Shown here one piece after another: positions 1-7,690 of a DNA stretch of 21,135 nucleotides. The position numbers and the translations under genes were made by a program. The notes beneath the pieces were generated by a model, which saw only the letters and a list, made by a program, of their open reading frames with translations, was not told the origin of the DNA and did no database searches. Position 1 is the first letter of the stretch. Each line of letters opens with the position of its first letter. Origin of the DNA: Candidatus Dojkabacteria bacterium (GTDB lineage: Bacteria; Patescibacteriota; Dojkabacteria; SC72; JAHDCA01); contig JAHDCA010000008.1 of assembly GCA_020630115.1 (NCBI GenBank), positions 1-21,135 of the forward strand. Reading direction: 5' to 3'.

Positions 1-1
1 G

Positions 2-628
2 ATCCTTAAAAAACCTATACCTGATACTGTAACGAGAGAGATAAATGGTCAAATAGCCTACTTCGACCCGTCCTTAAGCTACTGGGAGAACCTACTTTCA
101 CAAGCAGGAGAAAGTTCATCTTTAAGAGGAAGAACATTAGATCCAGAAACTAAGCAATTTAAGGACATAGTTATTAATCAGAATTATTCAGCCGCAATGT
201 CACTGTCTATACCAGATATCGGTATAAACGAGATAAATGTCACACCTAATGTTGAGAGTTATGATGCCCAAACATACAACAAAGTTCTTGAGAACGGTTT
301 AGCTCATTTTAAAGGAACTCCGGTTGCAGGAGATGGAGGAAACACATTCATATATGGTCATTCAGCAATCCCATCATTCTTTGACAACAACCCAAACAAC
401 CCAGAAACAATTTTCACCAAACTTAAAGAGACAGATGTTGGAGACACTGTAGTCGTTGAAAAAGATGGTGAAAGCATTACTTACACAATTAGAAAGAAAA
501 AAATAGTTGAGCCGACAGATTTCACAGTACTAGAGACCCAAGGGACAGATGAAACAATCACCTTGATGACATGCCACCCTGACGGCTTAGGAACCAAAAG
601 GCTTGTGGTAATTGGAGAGAGGGAGTAA
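2..628 (+). CDS. Sortase family transpeptidase, 3' part (5' end outside window)
   Basis: Sortases cut a C-terminal sorting signal of secreted proteins and join the new end to a cell-wall or protein amine, outside the membrane. The frame is open from the window edge to the stop at 626-628, giving 208 visible residues. The internal ATG at 197 is not the true start, because the frame continues upstream without a stop. The catalytic triad is visible: His at about residue 120 in YGHSA, Cys at 191 in TLMTCHPDG, and Arg at 200 in TKRLVV. The TLxTC context resembles class D/E sortases, some of which (class E) prefer LAxTG-like signals. The N-terminal membrane anchor expected for the family must lie outside the window. 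Candidate substrates are encoded at 19983-21135 (IAQTG) and, less surely, 13665-15074 (SPDTG). Sortase identity is secure; the subclass is inferred. Confidence 0.9.
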   Translation: MLKKPIPDTVTREINGQIAYFDPSLSYWENLLSQAGESSSLRGRTLDPETKQFKDIVINQNYSAAMSLSIPDIGINEINVTPNVESYDAQTYNKVLENGLAHFKGTPVAGDGGNTFIYGHSAIPSFFDNNPNNPETIFTKLKETDVGDTVVVEKDGESITYTIRKKKIVEPTDFTVLETQGTDETITLMTCHPDGLGTKRLVVIGERE

Positions 629-662
629 TTAAGTTTGCAATTTCACTTCTTAAGGTCAATTA

Positions 663-2441
663 CTATTGCAACACGCTAAAGTGGGCAGCCATGATTAGAG
701 TTTTTGAAATCCTAGACGGACTTACACTTAAGTGAGTAAAATTACTACACTCAAGTAGTTCGCGGATTGTATCCTGGTCTCCTGCTTGCTCACCACACAA
801 CGCTATCTTCTTGTCTTTAATAGATGATATCTTCGAATTAATATAATCCAAAAGTATTGGATCAAGACCCTTAAAGATATTCCTAGGCAAATATGATTTC
901 TTCACATATCTATTCATGAATATCTGCGAATCGTCTCTTGAAACACCACTAAAGAATTGTGAAAGATCGTTCGTTCCGAAGCTTATAAAGTCAATTTGAT
1001 CTATATATTTATCGACCTCGAACAAAGCTCGAGGAGTTTCAACCATTGCCCCAAGTTCAATATCAATCTTTTTTTTATCATAACCACCTTCCTTAATGAC
1101 ATCTTTAACAAAACTCGAAAATGCTAGAACTTCATTTTGACCTAAAACCAATGGTATCTCTATACCAAGAACTCCTGCATAACCACAACCTGAAGCAGCA
1201 TTAAGTATAGCTTCAACTTGTGCTCTTAATATTTTCTTATTTAAAAGCAACATACGAGCTCCTCTATAGCCGAGCATAGGGTTACTTTCAGTCATTGAGA
1301 ATATTTTTTCTTCTAACACTTTACGTTCTAATCCCAAACTTCTTGCTAAAGACTCCAAATCTTTTTCTTTCCTAGGGATAAATTCATGCATCGGTGCATC
1401 CAAAAGACGAATAATCGCAACTTTAGGGTGAACTTCAAAAATCTTTCTCAATTTCCCTTCCTGATTTGAACGCAAGTTTAAAATTGTACTCTCAGAGATA
1501 TCACTTTCTGTAAAAAGTATTTGCCTTATTAAATTTACTGAATCGGATTCAGTAAACATATGCTCAGTCCTACAAAGACCTAAACCATCCGCTCCTCTAC
1601 GTATTGCAGATTTAAGGCTTTCACCATCATCAGCATTCGCAAAAACGGATATCCGAGTATGCTTTTTTGCAATTTCAATTATCTTATCGATTATATCTCT
1701 ATCAATAATATACTTTGACTTTATAAAACCTTTATATATAGCACCCTTATTAGCATCTATTGTGATGTCAGTATTTTCATACTCTTCCAGTAGATTAAAG
1801 TCCTCGCAGATTAAAGCAGGTATACCAAGGCCCCTTGTAATAACAGCTGCGTGAGATGTGTCACCAACAAATGGTAAAATAACACCCTCTAATTCTGTAA
1901 AGAAATTAAAATCATCAGTATGAACTTCTTTCAAAATAAGAATTGATTTCTTGCCGACCTTCTTATTATTTATAACCTGTTCTCTGGTAAAGCACACTAC
2001 TCCACTACCTATACCTGAACTTATACTAGGGAATGAGCCTATCTTGCAATCACCACCAATATCAGTTTCTTCAATTTTCTTTGCAAACCAGTCATCAATA
2101 AGTGATAAATCTATCCTTCGAAGCATCTCTCTCTCATCAATATCTCCTTGCTCTAAACTATTTAACAATTCGAGTACCAAATTCTTACTGTTTAACCTTT
2201 GCTTTTTATATGAAAGGACCTTAACTTTTTTACCATCAATAGAAAAAAGGACTTCAACGGGGAAAGACAACTCATTTTCGTATTTCTGAACCAACACATT
2301 GATTTCATCACGAATTTCAATTGACAATTCATCGAAACTAAAAACATCACCTGAGACTCCCCTAACAAAACCATTCACATGAAATTTTGTTGAACCAGCA
2401 GCCCTAGATTTCAAATTACCAATATAAAATTCTTCTTTCAT
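663..2441 (-). CDS. Pyruvate phosphate dikinase-like protein lacking most of the ATP-grasp domain
   Basis: PPDK interconverts ATP, phosphate and pyruvate with AMP, pyrophosphate and PEP, using an ATP-grasp domain, a swivelling phospho-His domain and a PEP/pyruvate barrel. This 592-residue protein matches only the last part: residues about 1-85 resemble the end of the ATP-grasp region, the His domain is near 135-235, and the barrel spans about 255-590. Catalytic residues are intact: His197 in TSHAAVITRG, Arg291 in GLCRTEHMF, Arg345 in RLLDAPMHEF, Glu468 in AMVETPRA, Asn491-Asp492 in FGTNDLSQ and Cys549 in CGEQAGD. RTEHMF and LLDxPxHEF point to PPDK rather than PTS enzyme I. Typical PPDK is about 870-900 residues, so about 275 N-terminal residues are missing. 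The start is supported by a TATAAT box 8 bases upstream, so the short form looks like a real gene and not a broken one. It is divergent from 2490-3287. Its reaction is uncertain without an ATP-binding domain. Confidence 0.88.
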   Translation of the reverse strand: MKEEFYIGNLKSRAAGSTKFHVNGFVRGVSGDVFSFDELSIEIRDEINVLVQKYENELSFPVEVLFSIDGKKVKVLSYKKQRLNSKNLVLELLNSLEQGDIDEREMLRRIDLSLIDDWFAKKIEETDIGGDCKIGSFPSISSGIGSGVVCFTREQVINNKKVGKKSILILKEVHTDDFNFFTELEGVILPFVGDTSHAAVITRGLGIPALICEDFNLLEEYENTDITIDANKGAIYKGFIKSKYIIDRDIIDKIIEIAKKHTRISVFANADDGESLKSAIRRGADGLGLCRTEHMFTESDSVNLIRQILFTESDISESTILNLRSNQEGKLRKIFEVHPKVAIIRLLDAPMHEFIPRKEKDLESLARSLGLERKVLEEKIFSMTESNPMLGYRGARMLLLNKKILRAQVEAILNAASGCGYAGVLGIEIPLVLGQNEVLAFSSFVKDVIKEGGYDKKKIDIELGAMVETPRALFEVDKYIDQIDFISFGTNDLSQFFSGVSRDDSQIFMNRYVKKSYLPRNIFKGLDPILLDYINSKISSIKDKKIALCGEQAGDQDTIRELLECSNFTHLSVSPSRISKTLIMAAHFSVLQ

Positions 2442-2449
2442 GACGAGGA

Positions 2450-2478
2450 ATTATAGGGTAATATCCTCAAGGATACAA
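2450..2478 (-). promoter_or_regulatory. Promoter of the PPDK-like gene
   Basis: On the minus strand there is a perfect -10 hexamer TATAAT (2450-2455), a 17-base spacer and a partial -35 TTGTAT (2473-2478). Only 8 bases separate the -10 box from the ATG at 2441, so transcription should begin at or next to the start codon. Confidence 0.65.
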
Positions 2479-2479
2479 T
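2474..2479 (+). promoter_or_regulatory. -10 element for the 2490 gene
   Basis: TACAAT lies 10 bases before the ATG at 2490, with no Shine-Dalgarno motif in between and no clear -35. It overlaps the -35 of the divergent minus-strand promoter, so polymerase binding in the two directions may exclude each other. Confidence 0.5.
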
Positions 2480-2489
2480 TTCTGAAGTT

Positions 2490-3287
2490 ATGAAAAAGGA
2501 AATCAAATACAAAAAATCAAGAGACCAATTTGGATATATAGATTTCATTGATGAAAGAGGTTTGACCTCGAAAGGCCAAAGAGTCAGCAAAATGCACAAA
2601 GAGCTTGCGAATGTAGTTAAGAACTTCAGCGATGAGTTAAAGACGCTCAAGGCAAGGATTATGAGAAATTCGTCAATCATTGTTACAGATTCCAATTATG
2701 ACCAAATAGATGAGATTATATACTTAACCCGGAGGATGTTGAAAGAAGTTAATTATCCTTTCCAAGAAGAGTTGCTAGTCAGATCTTCAACATTTGAAAA
2801 AGTCTATGAATTCAGCCTGCCTAATACCCAAATACCTTTTGATGAAGATAATCAGCATAAGATACATGAAGCCATTGAATTCCTAAATTCCCCTGATCAG
2901 ATACTGATCCACCCTCGATTAAGTGAGGATTCATTAAAAAAAGAAATGATCGCAGCAAGATTTAACTCTTCGACACAAGGCCTTTCTCTTGAAATTGCAA
3001 AGGGAGGGATCACCCATATTTCTTCAATAGAAAAGGCAAAGACTTTCCTGAAAGCTAATAACTTCAATCAAGAATTAGATATTAAGATTATCAGAGAAGA
3101 TAAAAGCTTTGAAATTTCAAAAAAACTGATTAATAAATACTTTATGATTTTAGAGTTTCTCTCACCTTTAATTGAAAAAGATATAATCTCCAATGAAGAC
3201 AGAAACAAACCTGTTGTATACGAATTTAGAATCATTGAAAGAGATGGACTCTCTCATTTCATTCTAAATGATTACGAGGTTGTGTAA
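2490..3287 (+). CDS. Unrecognised soluble protein
   Basis: This 265-residue protein has no signal peptide or membrane segment and is rich in charged residues, so it is probably cytoplasmic. I do not recognise the family. The N-terminal third (about 1-85) looks helical and Lys-rich. Two short stretches faintly recall the ATP-grasp domain of PEP synthase/PPDK: LLVRSS near residue 95, compared with the family's VRSS motif, and a C-terminal VVYEFRIIERDG, compared with the strand pair that ends that domain. This is weak, but suggestive because the divergent neighbour is a dikinase without that domain. The nearest ATG after the -10 box was chosen as start. The gene is followed by a 48-base gap and the next promoter. 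Confidence 0.72.
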   Translation: MKKEIKYKKSRDQFGYIDFIDERGLTSKGQRVSKMHKELANVVKNFSDELKTLKARIMRNSSIIVTDSNYDQIDEIIYLTRRMLKEVNYPFQEELLVRSSTFEKVYEFSLPNTQIPFDEDNQHKIHEAIEFLNSPDQILIHPRLSEDSLKKEMIAARFNSSTQGLSLEIAKGGITHISSIEKAKTFLKANNFNQELDIKIIREDKSFEISKKLINKYFMILEFLSPLIEKDIISNEDRNKPVVYEFRIIERDGLSHFILNDYEVV

Positions 3288-3324
3288 ATCAATCCCGTGA
3301 CTTCTCTAAACTCAGGATATAAAC

Positions 3325-3330
3325 TATAAT
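3325..3330 (+). promoter_or_regulatory. -10 element for the solute-binding protein gene
   Basis: A perfect TATAAT ends 5 bases before the ATG at 3336. There is no room for a ribosome binding site downstream of any start point, so the transcript is predicted to be leaderless. Confidence 0.6.
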
Positions 3331-3335
3331 CACTT

Positions 3336-4742
3336 ATGGTTGAAAGAATAACAGCAATTTTAGGGAACTTATCTAGGAGAACATTAATTTTAATAGGAAT
3401 TGCGTTTTTCCTTTTACTATTTCTTTTAATACTTTTAGTTGCATCATTAACAGGTGGTGATACAACAACACCTACAGTGACAACCACCAACCCTACAACG
3501 AACACTACTAACACAGGAACTACGACTAATACTGCAAATGAGATCATCTTCTGGGGTCTTTGGGAACCAGAAAGTGTTATGCAACCAATTATCGATCAAT
3601 ATGAGGCTGCTAACCCAGGGGTGAAGATCACTTACGTGCAAAAATCGTACACGCTAGATTATCCAAATGTCAGTTTTACTCGAATCGCTCAAGGTGCTGT
3701 AACAGGCGAACCTGCACCAGACATTTTGGAGATTAATAACTCTTGGACTCATATGTATCAACCACTCTTATCACCATTACCAGAAGCCGTTATGCCCTCG
3801 ACTCAATACAGACAGACCTTTTACCCTACTCACGTAACGGATTTTACAGGTAAGGACGGCAATATTTACGCAGTGCCTATGCAGATAGACGGCCTAGCAC
3901 TTTTTTATAACAAAGAGCTCTTAGAACAAGCTGGAATTACTCCACCAACTGACTGGGATTCGTTTATTGAGAATGCAAAAGCACTAACCCAGGCTGATAT
4001 TAATGGGAATATTGAAATAGCTGGAGCTGCACTTGGTACTTCTGCGAATGTTACCCATGCACCTGACATCTTAAACTTACTATTTTTACAAAACAACGTA
4101 CCGATTACTGATCCAACAACAGGACTAATAAACTTAAATAACCAACAGGCTCAAACAGCGTTAAACTTCTATACAGCATTTGATTATGAGCACCAAACAT
4201 GGTCTTCGGATCTTAGAGTAGACTTAGAAATGTTCTACCAAGGTAAGTTAGCAATGATGTTTGCACCAAGCTGGAGAGCTTTTGATATCCTACTAGCCTC
4301 TCCTTCAATAGAGTTCGGACTTGCACCAGTCCCACAATCGGGCAATACAGAAGTAAATCACACTATGTCTTGGGGCTTAGCAGTTCCAAAGTCATCACAG
4401 AAGTCTTTAGAATCATGGAAATTTATTAATTACTTAACGCAGGCACAACAACTTCAAGATTTCTATTCCAACTCATCAAAGATAAGGGCTTTTGGACAAC
4501 CTTATTCTAGACAAGACTTAAATTCACAGATGCAATCAGGACCATATGTCCCTGCAATTGCACAGATGGCACCTACGATGAGTACTTATCAGATGTATGA
4601 ACAGGAAGAAACCCTAAAAGAGCTCAGAGATGTTATATTCTCAGCTGAAGGAAGAACTGGTGGTGCTTCTACTGCATTAAGCGTTGGGCAAGAAAATATT
4701 AATGCGATATGGAGTAAATACCTGTCGACAGCTCAACAATAA
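3336..4742 (+). CDS. Membrane-anchored extracellular solute-binding protein (ABC family 1)
   Basis: Family 1 solute-binding proteins capture sugars or similar solutes and hand them to an ABC permease. The 468-residue product has a basic N-terminus, one membrane segment at about 17-39, a Thr/Asn-rich flexible linker at about 42-68, then the two-lobed binding fold. Typical features are IIFWGLWEPE at the first strand, DILEINNSW, YAVPMQIDGLALFYNKELLEQAG and the late MSWGLAVPKSS with WKFINYLT. It is held by an uncleaved signal-anchor and has no lipobox Cys. No permease or ATPase genes are nearby, so the transporter partner must be elsewhere or absent. It is followed after 17 bases by an envelope protein gene with its own -10 box. 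Substrate unknown; a sugar is likely from the family. Confidence 0.88.
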   Translation: MVERITAILGNLSRRTLILIGIAFFLLLFLLILLVASLTGGDTTTPTVTTTNPTTNTTNTGTTTNTANEIIFWGLWEPESVMQPIIDQYEAANPGVKITYVQKSYTLDYPNVSFTRIAQGAVTGEPAPDILEINNSWTHMYQPLLSPLPEAVMPSTQYRQTFYPTHVTDFTGKDGNIYAVPMQIDGLALFYNKELLEQAGITPPTDWDSFIENAKALTQADINGNIEIAGAALGTSANVTHAPDILNLLFLQNNVPITDPTTGLINLNNQQAQTALNFYTAFDYEHQTWSSDLRVDLEMFYQGKLAMMFAPSWRAFDILLASPSIEFGLAPVPQSGNTEVNHTMSWGLAVPKSSQKSLESWKFINYLTQAQQLQDFYSNSSKIRAFGQPYSRQDLNSQMQSGPYVPAIAQMAPTMSTYQMYEQEETLKELRDVIFSAEGRTGGASTALSVGQENINAIWSKYLSTAQQ

Positions 4743-4747
4743 ATATA

Positions 4748-4753
4748 TACAAT
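4748..4753 (+). promoter_or_regulatory. -10 element for the 930-residue envelope protein gene
   Basis: TACAAT ends 6 bases before the ATG at 4760, in the 17-base gap after the solute-binding protein gene. It implies a separate leaderless transcript, although read-through from upstream is also possible. Confidence 0.5.
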
Positions 4754-4759
4754 GTATCC

Positions 4760-7552
4760 ATGGCTAAAAAGAAGCGATTTTTAAGGTACCCCGTTTTAAT
4801 ATCACTTTACTTCCTATTTGCTATCCCTCTTGCAGTTGGAGCGATAATGATGGAAAGAGGAAGTTTTGATTTCCGAAGCTCTGCGATAACTGATTATCAA
4901 TGCTCAATCGACCTCAACTTCGTCAATACTAACTCTGTAGAAGTTGGCTCTAAACTTAAAGCATCGATCAACATTGATACCAATGGAGACCTAGTGCAAT
5001 CCATAAACATCAGAAATGCTACTGAAGATTTTTTTAACAGAACTCTTGATAATCCAGCATCAAAGATAACGGCTGACTTCGTATATATACCAAAAGAAGT
5101 CGGAGTCGATACAATCCAAGGTAATCTTTCAATTAATAATGATATCTACTCTTGTACCCCACTTGAGATAAATGTGTTACAAAACAACACATCCCCAATA
5201 ATTGAAGCTGTAGATTCTCAAGCGAACCAAGTTCTCAAACCGCTTGAGAGTTACGAATTTGAACTTTCTGCAACAGATATTGAGCAAGACAAGCTTTACT
5301 ATTCATATACTTTCACTCCAGGAACGGATTGGCTAAAAGCTACAACCCTATCAAATGGAGATAACGGTGATCTAAAAATTAAATTTGCTGGTACACCTAA
5401 AGAACCTGGAAGCTACTTAGCAAATATCTTTGTACATGATGGTTATAACAGACATCTAAAATCTTACGCATGGATTATCAGCGTAGAAGATATAAACTTT
5501 AACAAAACTATCCCCAATTTAGAATTTACAAAAATCGACATACCTGAATCTGTACTAGTTGGTGAATCAGTTACCGTAGACTTCTCAAGTAATGAGGCTG
5601 AAAAATTCAATATCTACACATCAACGACTCCTTCAGACAGAAGTAGCTGGGAACTAATCGAATCTAATATCCCAGGTACAACAAAAACTTTCCAGATCAA
5701 TACCTCTGAACTTTCAGATGGAACTTATAACTTCGTAATAGAAGCTGTCTCATCGGACGGAGGAACAAATATTATCTTCACCCCTTCTGTTGTTGTAGGT
5801 AATGGTGTACAAAATCCTAACGAGGGAGAGACAGACGACTATGTGCTTCTTGGTGTACCTCAAGTTATCAACTTATCGCCTGAACAAAATTCACAAGTTC
5901 GAAATCGAGCTACAACTATAAAAGCTACTTTACTCCCTAGTAAAGATGCTAGTTTTGAGAATCTTGGATTGATTAGTATAAAAGTCGATGATATCGATGT
6001 ATCTAAATCCGAAGACCTCCAAATTGCACAACAATCTGACGAGGCAATAAATCTAATATACCTAACACCAGATGAGCTTGGAATTGGAGCTCATAAAGTT
6101 GAGATTAATATAACTGACTCAAACAGCAGATCAGCCTCTACCCAATGGACTTTTGATGTAATCGGTGCAGATGGTGAGTCAAGTGAGAGAACTGTTAACA
6201 TACTTGGTTTATGGAACCCTACAATGTCACAGTTTTTAAGGATCCTTGCTATCGCTGCATTAATCTTTTTCTTAGTAATAATTGCACCTTGGCTACTTTA
6301 CCTTGCGTGGAGAAACAATGATGATGAGGACGAATATTATGACTACACTACTGAAGATCTCCCTGCATATGATATTAATACTCAGGACCAAACATCCAAT
6401 GCAAGCGTTAGTACCTCAGTAGCCGACACGAGTTTTGATATCGAACCAACCAGAGTTGAAAATAGTTTAGATATCGATTTAAAAGCACCTCAAGTAGACA
6501 TCAACGCCCCTACTGTAGATGTCAAAACTGATTTTGATGTGCCTACCCTGGATACACAAGTCAAAGCAACAAACGTTAACCCTGTTAATGAACAAATAGA
6601 ATTAAACCCACCACAATTCACAGCCCCTGCGGTTACTGGAACTCAAGCTCCAATTGTTGTTAGAGAAGGAGAAGAACTAGACATTAATATCAATACTCAT
6701 GTCGATAACTCACGAACTCGATCATACAAACAGGATCAGAACTTCACACCTGATATTCAATTGGCTCAAGAGACCCCTAATGTAGAAGTTACGAATGATT
6801 ATTCTGAATTTTTAGTACCAAAAAATACACCTGCCGCAAATTACAACCCAACCCCACTAAGTTATAAAGTGCATGGAGAGACATTAGACAGTAATGAGAG
6901 TTCATCACCAACATCTACAAGTGAAACTCATGAAAATGTAAATTTCACTAACACAATTACAACAGCGCCAAGCATATCAACATCAACAAATACAACTTTA
7001 GAAGAGACTTTTACCTCAAAGTTTGATGAAATCGAGACAAACTCAAATCCAAGGGTTGTAACATTCGAAAACAAACTCGGGACTGCCCCTCTCCAAAACC
7101 CTCAGATCCCTGCCAGCCAAAACGCACAGCAAACTGTTATTACTCAAACGACATTACCAAGCCCTACCCCGGTAACTACTACACAAGATACACAAACAAG
7201 CCAAGGCCCAGTTTTAACTGATGATGGAGCTATAGTTAGCCAAGAGACTTCACAAGATGAAGAATTTAAAAGCATCAGTAAGCTTGCCAAGGAACTAAGA
7301 GAGCTAGAAGAAAATGTAATTAAAGACGATCCTAAAAATCCTTACAACTATCTTAACGAGTTAGCAAGTTCTGCACCTAAAGCAGATCCAAAAGAGATTA
7401 AACCTCCCGTAAGTGTTGGCGACGGTATAGGTAAAGAGCTTTTAAAACAAAGAGTTAACAACAGCACGAACAGTATCATTGATAAATCATCAGATATCGT
7501 TGATGGAATAGCTCAGGCTGCAACACCTACTCCGACTACACCACAGTCCTAA
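4760..7552 (+). CDS. Large envelope protein: Ig-like ectodomain, one membrane span, long disordered tail
   Basis: This 930-residue protein is of unknown function. It begins with a basic N-terminus and a signal or anchor segment at about 10-30. An ectodomain follows to about residue 485, with beta-rich segments: one with a Cys pair (YQCSID near 47 and YSCTPLE near 131), a He_PIG/cadherin-like Ig domain at about 145-245 (FELSATD, FAGTPKEPGSY, IFVHDG), and further Ig-like repeats to about 475. A strong membrane segment lies at about 489-515 (FLRILAIAALIFFLVIIAPW). Then come an acidic patch (NNDDEDEYYDY) and about 400 residues rich in Thr, Ser, Pro, Asn and Gln, predicted disordered, with a short charged helix near 845-865 (SKLAKELRELEENV). 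If the N-terminal segment is a signal or inverted anchor, this long tail is cytoplasmic. Real gene: secure. Role: unknown. Confidence 0.85.
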   Translation: MAKKKRFLRYPVLISLYFLFAIPLAVGAIMMERGSFDFRSSAITDYQCSIDLNFVNTNSVEVGSKLKASINIDTNGDLVQSINIRNATEDFFNRTLDNPASKITADFVYIPKEVGVDTIQGNLSINNDIYSCTPLEINVLQNNTSPIIEAVDSQANQVLKPLESYEFELSATDIEQDKLYYSYTFTPGTDWLKATTLSNGDNGDLKIKFAGTPKEPGSYLANIFVHDGYNRHLKSYAWIISVEDINFNKTIPNLEFTKIDIPESVLVGESVTVDFSSNEAEKFNIYTSTTPSDRSSWELIESNIPGTTKTFQINTSELSDGTYNFVIEAVSSDGGTNIIFTPSVVVGNGVQNPNEGETDDYVLLGVPQVINLSPEQNSQVRNRATTIKATLLPSKDASFENLGLISIKVDDIDVSKSEDLQIAQQSDEAINLIYLTPDELGIGAHKVEINITDSNSRSASTQWTFDVIGADGESSERTVNILGLWNPTMSQFLRILAIAALIFFLVIIAPWLLYLAWRNNDDEDEYYDYTTEDLPAYDINTQDQTSNASVSTSVADTSFDIEPTRVENSLDIDLKAPQVDINAPTVDVKTDFDVPTLDTQVKATNVNPVNEQIELNPPQFTAPAVTGTQAPIVVREGEELDININTHVDNSRTRSYKQDQNFTPDIQLAQETPNVEVTNDYSEFLVPKNTPAANYNPTPLSYKVHGETLDSNESSSPTSTSETHENVNFTNTITTAPSISTSTNTTLEETFTSKFDEIETNSNPRVVTFENKLGTAPLQNPQIPASQNAQQTVITQTTLPSPTPVTTTQDTQTSQGPVLTDDGAIVSQETSQDEEFKSISKLAKELRELEENVIKDDPKNPYNYLNELASSAPKADPKEIKPPVSVGDGIGKELLKQRVNNSTNSIIDKSSDIVDGIAQAATPTPTTPQS

Positions 7553-7581
7553 AACACACTCTCAACTATTTAAAGTTCGTG

Positions 7582-7587
7582 TATAAT
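7582..7587 (+). promoter_or_regulatory. -10 element upstream of the alaS leader
   Basis: A perfect TATAAT sits 104 bases before the alaS start and 10 bases before a short ATG frame at 7598. It probably drives transcription of the alaS operon with a leader of about 100 bases. No convincing -35 is visible. Confidence 0.5.
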
Positions 7588-7597
7588 CTTGACTAAG

Positions 7598-7666
7598 ATG
7601 AATTTCATAGCTCTAATCAAATATTTTCACTTCGCCCTTTGGGGCTTTTACCAATTATTTGCTTAA
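7598..7666 (+). CDS. Possible 22-residue hydrophobic leader peptide upstream of alaS
   Basis: The frame starts with ATG 10 bases after TATAAT, the same spacing as for the 2490 gene, and ends at TAA 24 bases before alaS. The peptide begins MNFIALIKYF, is rich in Phe and aromatic residues, and has Ala at positions 5, 13 and 22. A small GC hairpin (7634-7645) lies inside it. It could be an attenuation leader, a small membrane peptide, or chance. No Shine-Dalgarno motif is present. Confidence 0.3.
   Translation: MNFIALIKYFHFALWGFYQLFA
7634..7649 (+). terminator. Weak terminator-like hairpin in the alaS leader
   Basis: GCCC and GGGC (7634-7637 and 7642-7645) form a 4-bp stem around a TTTG loop, followed by TTTT. 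The stem is short. It could end transcription from the upstream envelope gene or act as an attenuator before alaS. Confidence 0.3.
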
Positions 7667-7678
7667 GATATCTAAATT

Positions 7679-7684
7679 TACAAA
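7679..7684 (+). promoter_or_regulatory. Possible second -10 element directly before alaS
   Basis: TACAAA ends 6 bases before the alaS ATG at 7691, matching the leaderless spacing of other genes here but with a weaker hexamer. It would bypass the leader and hairpin upstream. Confidence 0.3.
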
Positions 7685-7690
7685 TTTCCA

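Noticed and set aside
635..671. TTGCAAT/ATTGCAA inverted repeat between the convergent sortase and dikinase genes
   Set aside because: Arms are only 7 bp with a 23-base loop and no T-tract, too weak to call a terminator.
1951..2289. 112-codon frame opposite the dikinase gene
   Set aside because: It lies fully within a gene with clear catalytic motifs, and its product has no recognisable motif; similar antisense frames elsewhere were also left out.
663..2441. PTS enzyme I
   Set aside because: RTEHMF and LLDxPxHEF are PPDK-type, the HPr-binding N-terminal helical domain is not recognisable, and no HPr gene is nearby.
7553..7690. T-box riboswitch before alaS
   Set aside because: No TGGNACCGCG-like antiterminator sequence or long stem is present, and the leader is too short.
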